This document shows positions 46,686 to 58,154 of a DNA stretch of 64,000 nt, in pieces. Below the pieces are notes generated by a model. That model did no database searches. It was not told the origin of the DNA and saw nothing but the letters and a program-made list of their open reading frames with translations. A program made the translations under genes and the position numbers. Origin of the DNA: Sphaerolaimus hirsutus (Eukaryota > Nematoda > Chromadorea > Monhysterida > Sphaerolaimidae); NCBI GenBank assembly GCA_964036195.1, contig OZ038455.1, positions 8,387,855 to 8,451,854 of the forward strand, given 5' to 3'. Position 1 is the first letter of the stretch. Each line of letters starts with the position of its first letter.

Positions 46686-47308
46686 ATGTCTTTAGCTTCA
46701 AGTTCTGTTAATACGCGACGAAAGCAAATATTAGCAAATATAGCTAGTACGTCTTCTGCGTCAGGAATTCTATATGATAGAGGTTTTTTTCAAATTTTCA
46801 AACCGGTATCTCAATATACAGAAAAATATAAATTGAATTTGGATGCATACAGAATTATATTTAAGAATTTGAACAATCATCCAAATATTGCAACTGTTCT
46901 TTCAGAGGCAATAGACTGTACTTTCAGGTAATACTATCTACTTTTAAACATTTTGTATGTCTTATCTATCAAATCTTTTCTTCTTTTTTATCATGAAGGC
47001 ATAGTGTTGGTGATCGTCATCCATCAAATGTTTATGTTGGTGTTTCTTTACAGCATGAAAATTTACCAGAATGTGTGTTTTTTGTTTGAAATTCCTTTGA
47101 TGTTTCACATGTATTTATTAATTGTTGTTGTTTTTACAGCGTACATAGAGCATTTTCGTCTGGGATCAAGATTTAGTTGCATTGGTGCTGCCCAAGATAT
47201 TGTCAACTTGTTAAACTCCAATCAGACAATAAATTTATCAGACAATTCATTGTATCTATTTGTGAATGTAATTGGTGAGTTTGTTCAATTTTTAATGTTA
47301 TTATTTTC

Positions 47309-47344
<36 letters not shown>

Positions 47345-50300
47345 CATAACATGCAGAACGATAATGACTGATCAGCCTGGTTGTTCACATTATCCAACAA
47401 ATACAAGTGATAATCAAAGTGCAATTAGAATAGCATCTGATTTTTCTGATTCCGACAATGAAGATCTAAGCAATTTAAAAAATTATGGTAATGTAGGTAG
47501 ACTAAGTGGTGGAAAAAGACGCTCAGTTTATCAAGATGTCACAACAGCAAGATTACGTCAGGCCATGTTAAAAGGAAAAAAGCGTAAGCATTGTGAATAT
47601 GTGGTTGCATCAGAGCAGACTCTTGTTTATGCCATATGTTTGGCAGTGGCCAAGTTTAGGGCTTTCAATCCAGACAGAGGGAAAGAATCAAAAAATTATT
47701 GGCGTCGTGTAAGGCGTCATTGTGAAAAATGTCCATCAATAGAGCTTGAAAAATTAGCATGTCGTTTACGTATAGAGGCAGAATTGCCACCTTCAAACAT
47801 TTTCATAGGCTTAGATTTTTTAGAGCGTATAGAGAGAGCTCCAATGTTACATGGCATTTCAATTAGAGTGTTTAAAGAAGGAACAAAGGAACAAGTATGG
47901 GGTAAATTCAAGTATCCAGTTAACAATCATGTGATTAATTTATGTTTATATCACCATGGTGGCTTCATATTTTTTGCTGTAATTTGGGGCATTGTGACAT
48001 TTCTGAGTGCCAGAGGATATTGTGAAACATGTAAAGAGATTCAGTTTGATTTAAAAAGGCTGGTTTTTTTCAAGTGACAATTTTTTTAATTATGACAATT
48101 ACAATAATTGTGTATTTATAATTACAGACATGATTGTCCCTTTCGATGCAATTATTGTGCAATTGTAAGAGTTGGATCTATTTATGGACATACAAGTTCA
48201 CAGTCAGATTGTGAAAAGGTTTTTGGTGAAGATCGAATATGTCCAGATTGTTTGAGAAGATTTTTTTCAGCACAATGTTTTGAGTAAGTGCATTATATTT
48301 ATTAATATGAGATGATTTATCACTTTAATAAGTGTAATTGGGCTTACAGGCAACATTTACATGTGCAAGGAACAGGCCGATGGGCAATGCCAAAGTGTTA
48401 TAGTCAACGTTACTGTTTAAGATGTGGTCACTATTTCAGTCTCAAGAAACAGCAAAATGGAAGTTATTTAAACATGCATAAATGCCCAGAAGAAAGACTA
48501 TATATTTGTAATTTTTGTAAACAAAAAATTCCCATGAATGATTCACATTTGAACTGTTTTCTACCAATTTTGAAACCAAAGAAAATTCAAAAATCAAGAT
48601 CAATTGTATTTCTTGATTTAGAAACAAGGATTTGTGAGAGTACAAATCAACATGTGGCAAATTTGTTGACTACTGTGAGGTACGGCTTGATTGTCTTATA
48701 ATTTCATAATTAGAGAATTTGTGATAGTGTAAACATTTTTTATTATTACAGTTCATGTTCACGTTGTTGGCGAAAGGATATGTATGACTCCTGCAATAAT
48801 AAAAAGTGTGGGAAAGCAAGAGTGTCAGTCTGGCAGGGTGAAAATTGTGTTGAGGAATTTGTTGAGAATTTTTTCTCAATGGGTAAATTAAACATATTTT
48901 GATTTTTTCATAATTTTATTGAATTATAATATTGTTTGTTATTATTTTCAGAAAATGCTGATGCAACAATAATCAGTCATTTTGGAAGCAGATTTGACTT
49001 TCAGTTTTTATTATCTGCTCTTGCAAGTCAATGTAAAACTCCAGAAAAGACATTTACTCGTGGGAATAGAATTTTATATGCCAAGTTCAAATGTGGTATA
49101 AGATTGATTTGCTGGGCTAATTACATACCCACATCGTTGGAAAATTTGTGCAAATCTTTTGACGTTCCAGTTTCAAAATCGTGAGTTTGTTTGAAAAAAC
49201 TTCTGACTTATATATGACCAGTTATCATGTTTATTTTACAGGTTTTTCTGTTATGATTTGAATGAATTGCATGTACAAGATGCATTTTGTCATTTGAGAC
49301 CTACCTGGGAATTTCCAACTGGTGGCAGAGATACTGATGCATTTGAAAGGTATCATAGTGAACACTATGACAAGGTTTTTCCAGTTGCACAAGAAATGTC
49401 AGTATATTGTCAGAGAGATAGTTATGCATTAAGTTATGCCGCCATGAGATTCCGTGAGGAACTGATCAATTTGGTAAATGTAGATTTATTTGCAGAGACA
49501 GGAACATTTACCATTTCAGGATTGGCACTTAGAGTTTTTCAAAGTAAGTTATATTTGAAAGATTATTGTTTATAGTAAACTAATTTGAATAAATTTTCAG
49601 CTCAATATTTGCAAGAAAACACTCTATGTATTTATCGAGGAGAAAGTCTCATGGACCGTAATAGTCGTTTTGCTACAGCATTTCTTACGGCCTATGGTCG
49701 ATATTTTGGTGTGAGTTATTTTTTTATTAATGAATTTGACTATATGAAAACAGTCGGGTATTTTTTTTTTTTACAGTCTCATATACAACATGCTGGCAAT
49801 GGTCGTGAGATGGTGGTAAATTGTGGGTCTAATAATTTCAAGGTTGATGGTGTTGAATATGAACAGAATTCAGATCAAATTGCAACCTTAATTGACATAA
49901 ATGGTTGTTTTTGGCATGCATGCCAAATATGTACAAATGACTTACATGCAACAAAGTTTGTTCTTTATAAATGTAACATTTATAAATGTAATTAAATGAT
50001 AATTTTACAGGCCGCACACATTGTTCGGAGGAAAAACGCCACTTCAAGTTCGAGAATTGAATTATTTGAGAGCCAATAAAATTGCTAAGGCTATTTCACC
50101 CATACATTATGATGTTTACTGGGAACATGAATGTCGCAATATTTTGAGTACTAACAGATTGATGAAACAGTATTTTACAGATGCGTTAGCCGATAAACCT
50201 TTGAATGTATATGATGCAAATTTTGGTTAGTAAAACTGTTTTAAAATGTGATGGCATTTTTTTATTTTATTTTTATTTTTTTCAGGTGGAAGAATTGACA

Positions 50301-52148
50301 CATTTCAAATTGGAATCTATGATAATATGAATGTGAACATGCCAAAGGCAGATTTTTTGGATTTTTGTAGTTTATATCCAGCAATGTGCTTAATGAAACC
50401 AATGGCCCATGGACCTGGCATAGTATGGTCAGAAGGTTCAATTCATGGTGATTTAAATGAATGGATTATGGTAAGTTTTTAATTATGTTTATATATCTGC
50501 ATTGTTAAGTTTTGAAATGTGCTTGTAACATTTTCAGAATAATTTAGGTGTGGCAAAGGCATGGGTTCATTATCCTAGATCAGATATTTTTGTACCACCA
50601 CTACCATTTCGAGCTAATCTACCAAATGGTGATGAAAAAATATTCTACAGTACATGTGCATCATGCTGTGTACAGCAAAATATGAATATATGTACACATA
50701 ATTTTGAGGAACAAATTTTCAGAGGAACATGGACTACGGTAAGGTTTATGATTAAATACATATATATGCATACAATATAAGTTGAAAAATACAAAGGTTG
50801 AATTGAGTGCTGCAATTAAACATGCTGGTCTTAAGGTGATCCGAATTATTTCTGCACGCATTTATGAACCTCGGGTATGGACAAAGGAGAATGGTGCAGA
50901 TTCTGGTTTAATCAGTGCATTCATATTGGAGTTTTACAAATTGAAATGCCAAGCAAGTGGTTAGTTCACTGTTAAAATTTTTTATTCATAGAAACTTATT
51001 ATTTTAATTTTGTTTTTCTAATGCAGATGTACCACCTAATAAAACAGCTGAGGAATATTCAAATGAAATTTTTGAACGGTTCGGTATCAGGATTCCACCA
51101 GAATCATTTCATCCAAATCCCGTAAAACGTTCTGTGGCCAAACTAATGTTAAATTCATTGATTGGAAAGTTTGCACAGAAAAAAGGACATGTGAACACAG
51201 ATTTTTATCATGATCGTGACAGTTTACTTAAAATGTTGGAAAATCCAAATGTCAATGTTCATTGGCTACAGGTATATTGTTCATTTTTTTAACACACTAT
51301 ATTCTTATTAATTAATGTAAATACTTATATTGACAGCATTTTGGATCAGCTGATGCAACAAAACTAGGACAGGAATCTGTTGTAATGCTTCAACATTCTC
51401 TGGATCAAGACTCTAGTTTGAGTCATGTTGGTCCAAACAATGCATTTAGCATGCCAATTATCACAGCATTGGTTACTGCTCATGCTAGAGTTGAATTATA
51501 TGAGGCAATGTTAAAATTGCCTGAGGAGTCATTACTTTATACTGACACGTTAGTTGTAAAGATAATGATTGTTCACAAGTGCTTAAAAATTTCATTATTT
51601 ATTTTGTAGAGATTCAATTATGACTTTGGATGGAACTAATTTGCATGAGTTATGTGGTCATTACCTGGGACAATTAACACCTGTTTTGAAGGACAGATAC
51701 CATTTAAATCATGTTTGCATTGTTGGGGTATGTATTTCAATTATCATGGTAAATACATAGTTTAAAAATTATTTGATGCATTTTTTTTCAGCCAAAACAA
51801 TATGCATACACTGCAAGGCATTGTTCCAGTGGTGAAACATATAGAACGGTACGATTACGTGGCTTTGCAAGTTCTGCAGAGGTGGATGATCAGGGCTTTG
51901 GAAATCGAAAACCTGCTGTGACATATGAGAATATGTGTGATGCTGTAAAATCACTATTAGAAAGCACTTCAGTCAAGAAACTTGGAGTAAATCAATTAAA
52001 CTTTATATTAACTAAGGATTTTAGAGTGTGTTTAGATGGTCGACAAAAAACTTATAAGCCTGTATCAAATAAGCGTTTTTTTATTCCCCCAGGTGTTGGC
52101 GGGGCAAAGGTTGTGCGTACATATCCATTTGGTTATAATCGTCTGTAG
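46686..52148 (+). CDS. Protein-primed family B DNA polymerase (Polinton/adintovirus type), about 19 exons
   Basis: Replicative polymerase of a Polinton-like element. Proposed exons: 46686-46927, 46999-47072, 47140 to about 47274 or 47304, 47357-48073, 48128-48283, 48350-48679, 48752-48882, 48952-49180, 49242-49543, 49601-49710, 49777-49955, 50011-50225, 50286-50470, 50538-50738, 50797-50959, 51027-51271, 51337-51548, 51610-51727, 51792-52148. Phases agree except at exon 3/4, where a TA repeat sits. The N-terminal part has the LNSNQTI and CETC/CxxC-rich regions usual in this group. Exonuclease motifs are FLDLET (near 48620), HFGSRFDF (48975) and YCQRDS (49405). Polymerase motifs are DFCSLYP (motif A, 50360), a K-x-MLNS-x-IG stretch (motif B, 51140) and a YTDTDS-type motif C split by the exon 17/18 intron. 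All catalytic aspartates are present. Confidence 0.88.
47312..47341. repeat. TA microsatellite in polymerase intron 3
   Basis: About 15 TA units lie between exons 3 and 4 of the polymerase. Length changes here may explain why the phase of this junction is unclear. Confidence 0.85.
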
Positions 52149-52282
52149 TTTTATTTATTATTATTATTATTATATTTTTTCTATGCCATTTTATACTAGT
52201 TGACAAAAAAACTAATAAAAAACACATACAGGCATTTAATTATAATTATTATTGACTAACATTCCAAACTATCAAAATTGAT

Positions 52283-52498
52283 TTGTCAAATTCTTCAGCA
52301 ATTCCTTTACATTCTATTCAATTATCATCAGCATTGGAAAGGTCATTACCACTAACATCAGCAACTACAGGTGGCTTTCAGCTTGACTCAGTTCGAATCA
52401 TCAAGGAAACTGAATATCAGCACTTGATAAATTGTCAAAAGCAATTGGACTATTTAAAAAGTTTGTTTATTTCAAACCTATTACAAAGCAATAAATAG
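52283..52498 (+). CDS. Possible small exon or gene, unidentified
   Basis: An open frame without ATG follows a TTCTTCAG acceptor at about 52300 and ends at TAG 52498. It encodes a Ser-rich stretch and then a helix-like segment (IIKETEYQHLINCQKQLD). A first coding exon is not visible. It may be the end of a short gene whose start I cannot place, or an upstream exon of the next gene joined by the GTTTGT donor near 52461. Confidence 0.3.
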   Translation: MSNSSAIPLHSIQLSSALERSLPLTSATTGGFQLDSVRIIKETEYQHLINCQKQLDYLKSLFISNLLQSNK

Positions 52499-52530
52499 TA
52501 ATAATTATATTTTATTTATTATCCTACAGA

Positions 52531-54449
52531 ATGTCCAATAATACCACAAATGCTGGCAACTGGGATGATGATGTTACATACATCGGACCACCCAGTAACA
52601 CAGGAGGTACAGACAACACAGCCACAGCAAATAAGCCGAGCAGAGGCGGTGGGCGTGGTGGGGGGCAGAGAGGACGACCAAAAGCATCAATTCTTGGTGG
52701 AAAAAATGGAAAAGGAGATAAACCAAAACTTATGTCCATCACTTCAACAATTGGTAATGAGACCACCCCCCCTGGTATGTTATATTGACAATATGTTTTT
52801 TGTAAAATATAATTTGTTACAAATCTTTCAGAATATCTCAATTCACGAGAAGCCAATGCAATTCACAAGAAACAGATGGGACGTGGGGGGCATTCCAGCA
52901 GTCTCATCAACAACAATAGTGCACACAAAGGTGGGGCCAATGGAAAGACAGCCACAAAAGATCAACAAGATCCTCCAGAACATGAGCAGCAAGAACAACA
53001 GGAAAATCAAGAAGGAGAATGGTGGGATGAAATAGATGTCAATTCCAGCGACAATAGTGAGAATGGGTTTGAATATTGTGGAAGTGATTTACAAATGCTA
53101 AGGCGTACAAGACCAAGAAGACTTGAAACAGATATTATTGGATTATCACATGTAGATGACAGTGGACAAAAACAACAACAACAACAAGGAGTGAAAAGAC
53201 AACAGCCACAGAAAGTAGTAGAAGATCCAAAAAAGGGTGCAAAGAAGAGAAAACAGGATGTAAAAGGAGATTGTTCAGAGTGGAGTGAAACAATGGTTGT
53301 GGCTAGTAATGAAGATGAATTATTGGAAAGTCAAACCACTGGGAATAATGAGGAAGAAGAAGAAGAAGAAGCAGATGACGGCATTCTGAATGAGGCTTTT
53401 GATAACATAGAAAATGAACAACCAAAAAAGGATTCTACACCAAAAACAAAGGGTTCTGCTGGAGATAGAAAATATGTAGGTCTGACAGAATTTGAACGCG
53501 GTGTAGCTCGCATCGATACATTTGGGCGGACATCACATCTTGCTCGTTGGTTGTTTTTTTTATTTATATTTGATGTAAAACCTTAATAAAAGTATGTTGC
53601 ATTTTTTCTATTACAGGTGGAAATTCAAAACTGTTTGACATTCCATTTATGAAAAAGGATGTGCTCAGTGGACCTCCATTCCCTCTAACACCACCTAATG
53701 GCATCATCATCTGGCTTTGTAGGACCTGTCGTGATATTTCTCAGCGAACAAAGGGGAAGGCATATCACAATGGACGTGTTATATTCACTGTTGACTTGTG
53801 CAAGGTTAATTTATTATGTATTCAATGAAAACACTTCATAATGAAATCAAATTTAATGTTTTTTTTATTTTTTACCTAGCCATGTCGAACCCTGAACTGC
53901 GAGGTGCGGGATTGTTTTGCCAATCAAGAAAGTCTATATGGTACAATGTCAACTACAGACATTAAAGAGGCACATAAAAAGTTTCCATATCAAGAACAAT
54001 ATACTCAACTGGCCAGTGCCCCATTCACTTTGACACGTACTGAGGTCCTTGTGATTTTGATGTGTGAATATTGCAGGTATGCAATTTATATATATTTTAT
54101 ATTATAATTGATTATATAAACAAAAACCAAATATTGTTTTTAGGGTTGTAACATCGGCTCGGAAAAGTACTCGTGATGTGAATGGAAGATGCCGGGTTAG
54201 TTTATTGCATATTCATAATTATAAATAATTATTTTTATTAATTTAATTTTGATATTACAGCTGACAATTGATTTATGCCAAAAATGTGCTGATGTGAATG
54301 GTGAAGTATGCATGTCACTACATCCAACAGAAGCAGAATTGAATCGATCAAAAAGTAAACGAGAGTATTTTGCTGGTATGGATAATAACAGTGGTAGTAG
54401 TAGTGATGTCAAAGTGATACACACACATGGAAAGTGTGTACGTGATTAA
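52531..54449 (+). CDS. Unidentified AT-hook/acidic protein with tandem Cys pairs, six exons, ~527 aa
   Basis: Exons 52531-52774, 52832-53545, 53617-53804, 53880-54076, 54144-54195 and 54261-54449 join in phase. The N terminus has a Gly/Arg-rich stretch with an AT-hook-like RGRPK. The middle is rich in Gln, Lys and a Glu run, typical of a disordered nuclear region. The C-terminal 190 residues hold CRTC, CKPC, CEYC and CQKC pairs spread over four exons, which suggests two zinc-ribbon-like units. In each unit a first pair is followed by a basic/Thr-rich stretch and then by the motif V/I-D-L-C-x2-C. I know no Polinton protein with this layout. It may be a transcription or DNA-handling factor; this is inference. 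Confidence 0.6.
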
Positions 54450-54676
54450 TCATGACTCATGTATTGACATATATGCATGTGATTTTTAGGCTTTTTAGGC
54501 ATGTAACAAAATCATTTGTTGTTCATTATTGACCTTTTATTGTTTTTTGTTTTTGTTTTCATGTTTACTATTATTATTATTATTGTTTTAAAGGTCAAGT
54601 TGATTGAATAAAAAATATAAAAAATTTCTTCTTTTTTCTACAGAAACAAAATAATTTGAGAAGAAAAACATAAAAG

Positions 54677-56060
54677 ATGCAAAGATTACATCATTCATTT
54701 CCTATGTTAATCTTTGGCTCATCAGATAAAATTTATGCAAATAGTTTTTCATAAAATAAAGAAGAAAATGTATGTGTGAAATGATGTTTCATTTCTCTTA
54801 TACATAGTCTTAGTTATTGTTTATGAGTAGTTATTTTTATAAATTTTCAAGTTCTGGAAAAACTACACTATTAATTGAACTTATAAAAAATCGTCTATTG
54901 ATTTATGACCGTCCACCTGATCATTGTCTCTTTCTATTTAGTTATTGGCAAGAAAAATACCTAGCATTGAAATCCTGTGCTGAATTTGGCCGTATTGAAG
55001 ATTTTTGTGACTCCTGGCGTACCATAGTCAGATATAAAGAGGAATTGGATGAACGATCAAATTCAAAAGATTCACATTTATTGCTTGTCTTGGATGATCT
55101 TTCAGCAAGTGTTGCATCATCTATTGAAGTTGATGACACTGACGGAGACGGAAAAACTACACGTTCATCAACACAAAGTAGTGGCAATCCTACACGTCTA
55201 TTACGTGACTTGGCGCAAGGGGCTGCTCGACATCATAATATATCATTAGTAGCAACACTACAAAGTTTATTTGACACTCAAGTGAGTCATTATCAAGTGA
55301 TTTTTTTTATGCAACCATTTTTTAATTATTTATAGTGAGAAACCAACCACATGTGCAGAATTTGAAACAAAGCCGTAGTTCAAGTGTGTACTTCATTCTA
55401 TTCAGGTTGGGGATTGGCATTATACTTTTTTATTCTTCTAAATTCATAAATATATTCAAGTAAATACATTTCAGCTTTCCATCTGATGCATTGACTACAA
55501 AATCATTCGCACAACGTTGGCAAGATCCAGCTCTATTCATCGGAGCATATAAACAAGCTATTTCAGATAAGAATTTTGGTTATTTATTCGCAAATTCTGA
55601 TCCATCTATTCCTGATGATTTAAGACTATCAAATTCACTCTTTCCCTGGGATAAAGATCGTGTTTTTTATCAGTGGGAAAAGTTATCTACAGATTCTGGT
55701 GGAGACGTGGTGAAAAAGGGAGAACAGGACAACGATCAAGATAAGCCACGATTTGCCCCACTGTCTAGACGTGCACATAAACTTGGTCGTAGAGTTGTTG
55801 CAGTAGCTGCTGATTTGGCAATTGAGCGTGTTTGTGATTCAGACGAGTCATTTCGAAAGGACATTTGTGCAGCAGGTGGCCCATTAAAAGCAAAGTGGTC
55901 AAATTTGAAGCGTCAACAGGAACAACAACAACAACAGTCTATTTCCAAAGAACAAAAAAGGAAGAATAAAAATGACCAGTCCAGTGAAAAATGGACATTC
56001 CAAGATCACCCCCCCTACACAACCACAGCAATTGGAGCAGGGGCAACAGCCAAACGGTGA
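54677..56060 (+). CDS. FtsK/HerA-type DNA packaging ATPase of Polinton type
   Basis: Motor ATPase expected to load DNA into capsids. Exons 54851-55281, 55359-55405 and 55475-56060 join in phase, and a likely first exon lies at 54677-54727. Visible features are the GKTT end of the Walker A loop (54855), Walker B HLLLVLDDL (55075), a DLAQGAARHHNISLVATLQ sensor region, then YFILF and AYKQAIS...YLF...LRLSNSLFP, the usual C-terminal signature. The proposed first exon would supply the first glycine of the P-loop, but the join lacks GT-AG. Without it, translation from ATG 54823 gives a P-loop with Lys in place of the first Gly. A charged Gln-rich extension of about 120 residues follows the ATPase core. 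Confidence 0.8.
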
Positions 56061-56484
56061 ACAGAAGCCACCCCCCATAATTAAACGAAGGAAAAGTACA
56101 AACAGACTATCACGCAACTGGTTAATTTTGGAAAAATTGGCACATACAAAAACATCTAAGGAGCGTCGGAGTATGATTAATTCTATATCTGATGATGCAT
56201 TACGCTGTTTACAAGATGTTATCGCAAACTTAATGTCTGGCATAATTCAAATAAGCCAAAAACAGAAGAAAATTCTTAAACGGTATAAACGCAAATTTAT
56301 GACTGTTTTGTCTGGCAATATACATGAAAACTCATTACGTCGTATATTATTAACTTTGTGTGATGGTCAAGCATTGTTAGTTTTGTTAAAGTCATTTTTT
56401 TCACGTTATGCGCCCCCCCACATGCAAAAGGCAGCAGCTGCAGCGGCTAGTGTAGGCCGTCAGGGTAGTCGACGTCGTCACTAG
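55972..56484 (+). CDS. Small basic protein overlapping the ATPase gene, 170 aa
   Basis: ATG at 55972, TAG at 56484, overlapping the end of the ATPase gene by 89 bases in another frame. After a Pro/Gln-rich basic leader comes a helical domain with LILEKLAHTK, RSMINSISDDALRCLQDVI, a KKILKRYKRKF basic run and RRILLTLCDG, ending in an Arg-rich tail. This resembles short helical basic proteins found beside the ATPase or capsid genes of several Polinton-like elements, but I cannot name its function. The basic charge would suit a DNA-condensing core protein; this is inference. Confidence 0.6.
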   Translation: MTSPVKNGHSKITPPTQPQQLEQGQQPNGEQKPPPIIKRRKSTNRLSRNWLILEKLAHTKTSKERRSMINSISDDALRCLQDVIANLMSGIIQISQKQKKILKRYKRKFMTVLSGNIHENSLRRILLTLCDGQALLVLLKSFFSRYAPPHMQKAAAAAASVGRQGSRRRH

Positions 56485-56729
56485 TTGTTGTCATATACTA
56501 TTTAATTTTGCTTGTTGTTTTTTGTTGTTTTTTTTTCTATACGTGCATTTGTCAATGTTGACAATTATGATGACTCATTATATTGAATTGTTTTTTGTTT
56601 TTATAGAATGCATTTTTTTCAGTGCGATTATTTTTTAAACAAATTTATCAAAATAAACAATAAATTATGACAAATTTCAGCACTATTACAATTAAATAAT
56701 GATTATTGTAATTGTTTCTATTGTTAATT

Positions 56730-58076
56730 ATGACTGATGCTGCAATAAAGCAAAATATTGATGATCATAGAGTTGGTGGTGGTGGTTCTCGAAGAAAGGC
56801 TTATCGAAATCCACTATTTGATTCTGTGAAAACTGCACGAATAGAAGCTGCAAATGATTCAAATTTATATGCTCAAACTGTGGCAGATAATGAGAGATTA
56901 GCACACTTTCTTCATGGTGCAGCAAAAAAACACCGTGGTCAACATTTGAAAGAGCTACGTGGAGTTGTCGATCCCTCTATTCCGGCCATCCCACCAGAAT
57001 TAATTCTAGAAGAAGCACATAAACTTCAGGAGAATATAGCAGACAAAGCTCATGGTGCGCCTGTACCACACAGTGCAAATGCAGTTCCATTACCATATTC
57101 ACCATCACTAATACGAGCTAGTTTTGCGCCAGAGCATCGTGCCGCAGTTGATAAGGTACTAAAGTATTTAGACCCTATAGCATTAGAACTTTTAGATCCA
57201 CTAGGAAGGGTCAAGATCCCAGGCAGTAATCAACCAGGTGCAGATTTTTTTGATGTGTTACATCATTCAATTGTTAAATCTGTGTCTGGGGGACCCCCAC
57301 CTGTTGGATCAAAACATTTTTGGAACAAGTTTTTGGATCATGCAAAAGGAGCAGGAGCCTTAGACGAAGAAGGTGAAACAACAACACTATCTGAAGGCAC
57401 TGTAGCAGATTCAATTGCATTGCCACATGAAAAAGCAGAGGAAAGTGCTACTACTTCAAATAAACAAAAACCAATTGAAAGAACGCCAGGAGGGCATAGT
57501 GGGGCACATCAATCACCGCCACCAACAATTGTATTGGATAGTGATATTGATGACAGTGCTGAACAAAGTGCAATAGAAGAAGAAGAAGACGAAGAAGAAG
57601 ACTACAGGAGTCGTACTGGTGGCACTGATTACGAAACTACTGGACAAGAGGGTACATTTGAAACACCACCATCTGGAGACGAGCCTAGTATTAAGAAACG
57701 AAAACGTAGTGCGACTACTGCATTTGCTACACCTCGGGGGCGTGGCACCTCTGGAACAAGCAGGTCATCAATAGCACTTGCTGCACGACAAAAACAACAG
57801 CAAGCATTACCAGTGCCGACAGCACCATTGGAGAAAGCTACAGATCGTGGTGGAGCTGGCCAAGGTCGAGGTCGTCCACGTGGTCGCCCCCGTGGTCGTG
57901 GTCGTGGGGCAGCGGCCTTAGCTGCAGCTTCTGCAGCTTCTGTCAGAACAGCTTCTGATGATGTTGATAGTGACAATGTTGTTGTTCGGAAATATGGGAC
58001 AAGAAGCGATGCAGGTGCTAGAGAAGAAGTACCAAAAAATTACACAGAAGTTATGAGAAAAGAATATGGACATTAA
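56730..58076 (+). CDS. Unidentified 448-aa protein with acidic middle and AT-hook tail
   Basis: A single open exon, ATG 56730 (MTDAAI), stop 58076. Residues 1-200 look folded, with AHFLHGAAKKHRGQHLKEL, LEEAHKLQENIADKAHG, KVLKYLDPIALELLDPLG and DFFDVLHHSIV. A disordered region with a Glu/Asp run follows, then a nuclear-signal-like IKKRKRS, and GRGRPRGRPRGRGRG, a double AT-hook. The tail ends EVMRKEYGH. The AT-hooks and acidic stretch suggest a chromatin- or DNA-binding role, perhaps a virion core or regulatory protein, but no family is recognised. It is the only sizeable gene of the element without an intron. Confidence 0.65.
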   Translation: MTDAAIKQNIDDHRVGGGGSRRKAYRNPLFDSVKTARIEAANDSNLYAQTVADNERLAHFLHGAAKKHRGQHLKELRGVVDPSIPAIPPELILEEAHKLQENIADKAHGAPVPHSANAVPLPYSPSLIRASFAPEHRAAVDKVLKYLDPIALELLDPLGRVKIPGSNQPGADFFDVLHHSIVKSVSGGPPPVGSKHFWNKFLDHAKGAGALDEEGETTTLSEGTVADSIALPHEKAEESATTSNKQKPIERTPGGHSGAHQSPPPTIVLDSDIDDSAEQSAIEEEEDEEEDYRSRTGGTDYETTGQEGTFETPPSGDEPSIKKRKRSATTAFATPRGRGTSGTSRSSIALAARQKQQQALPVPTAPLEKATDRGGAGQGRGRPRGRPRGRGRGAAALAAASAASVRTASDDVDSDNVVVRKYGTRSDAGAREEVPKNYTEVMRKEYGH

Positions 58077-58154
58077 TTGCTAAATTGATTGTTTAATTAT
58101 TAGTATTCTAATTCTCATCATTTTTTATTACTATTACGATTAGTACTATTTACA

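Noticed and set aside
47275-47356. Continuous open frame through the TA repeat joining polymerase exons 3 and 4
   Set aside because: It would insert an Ile/Tyr run into the polymerase; an intron is more likely, though its exact donor is not settled.
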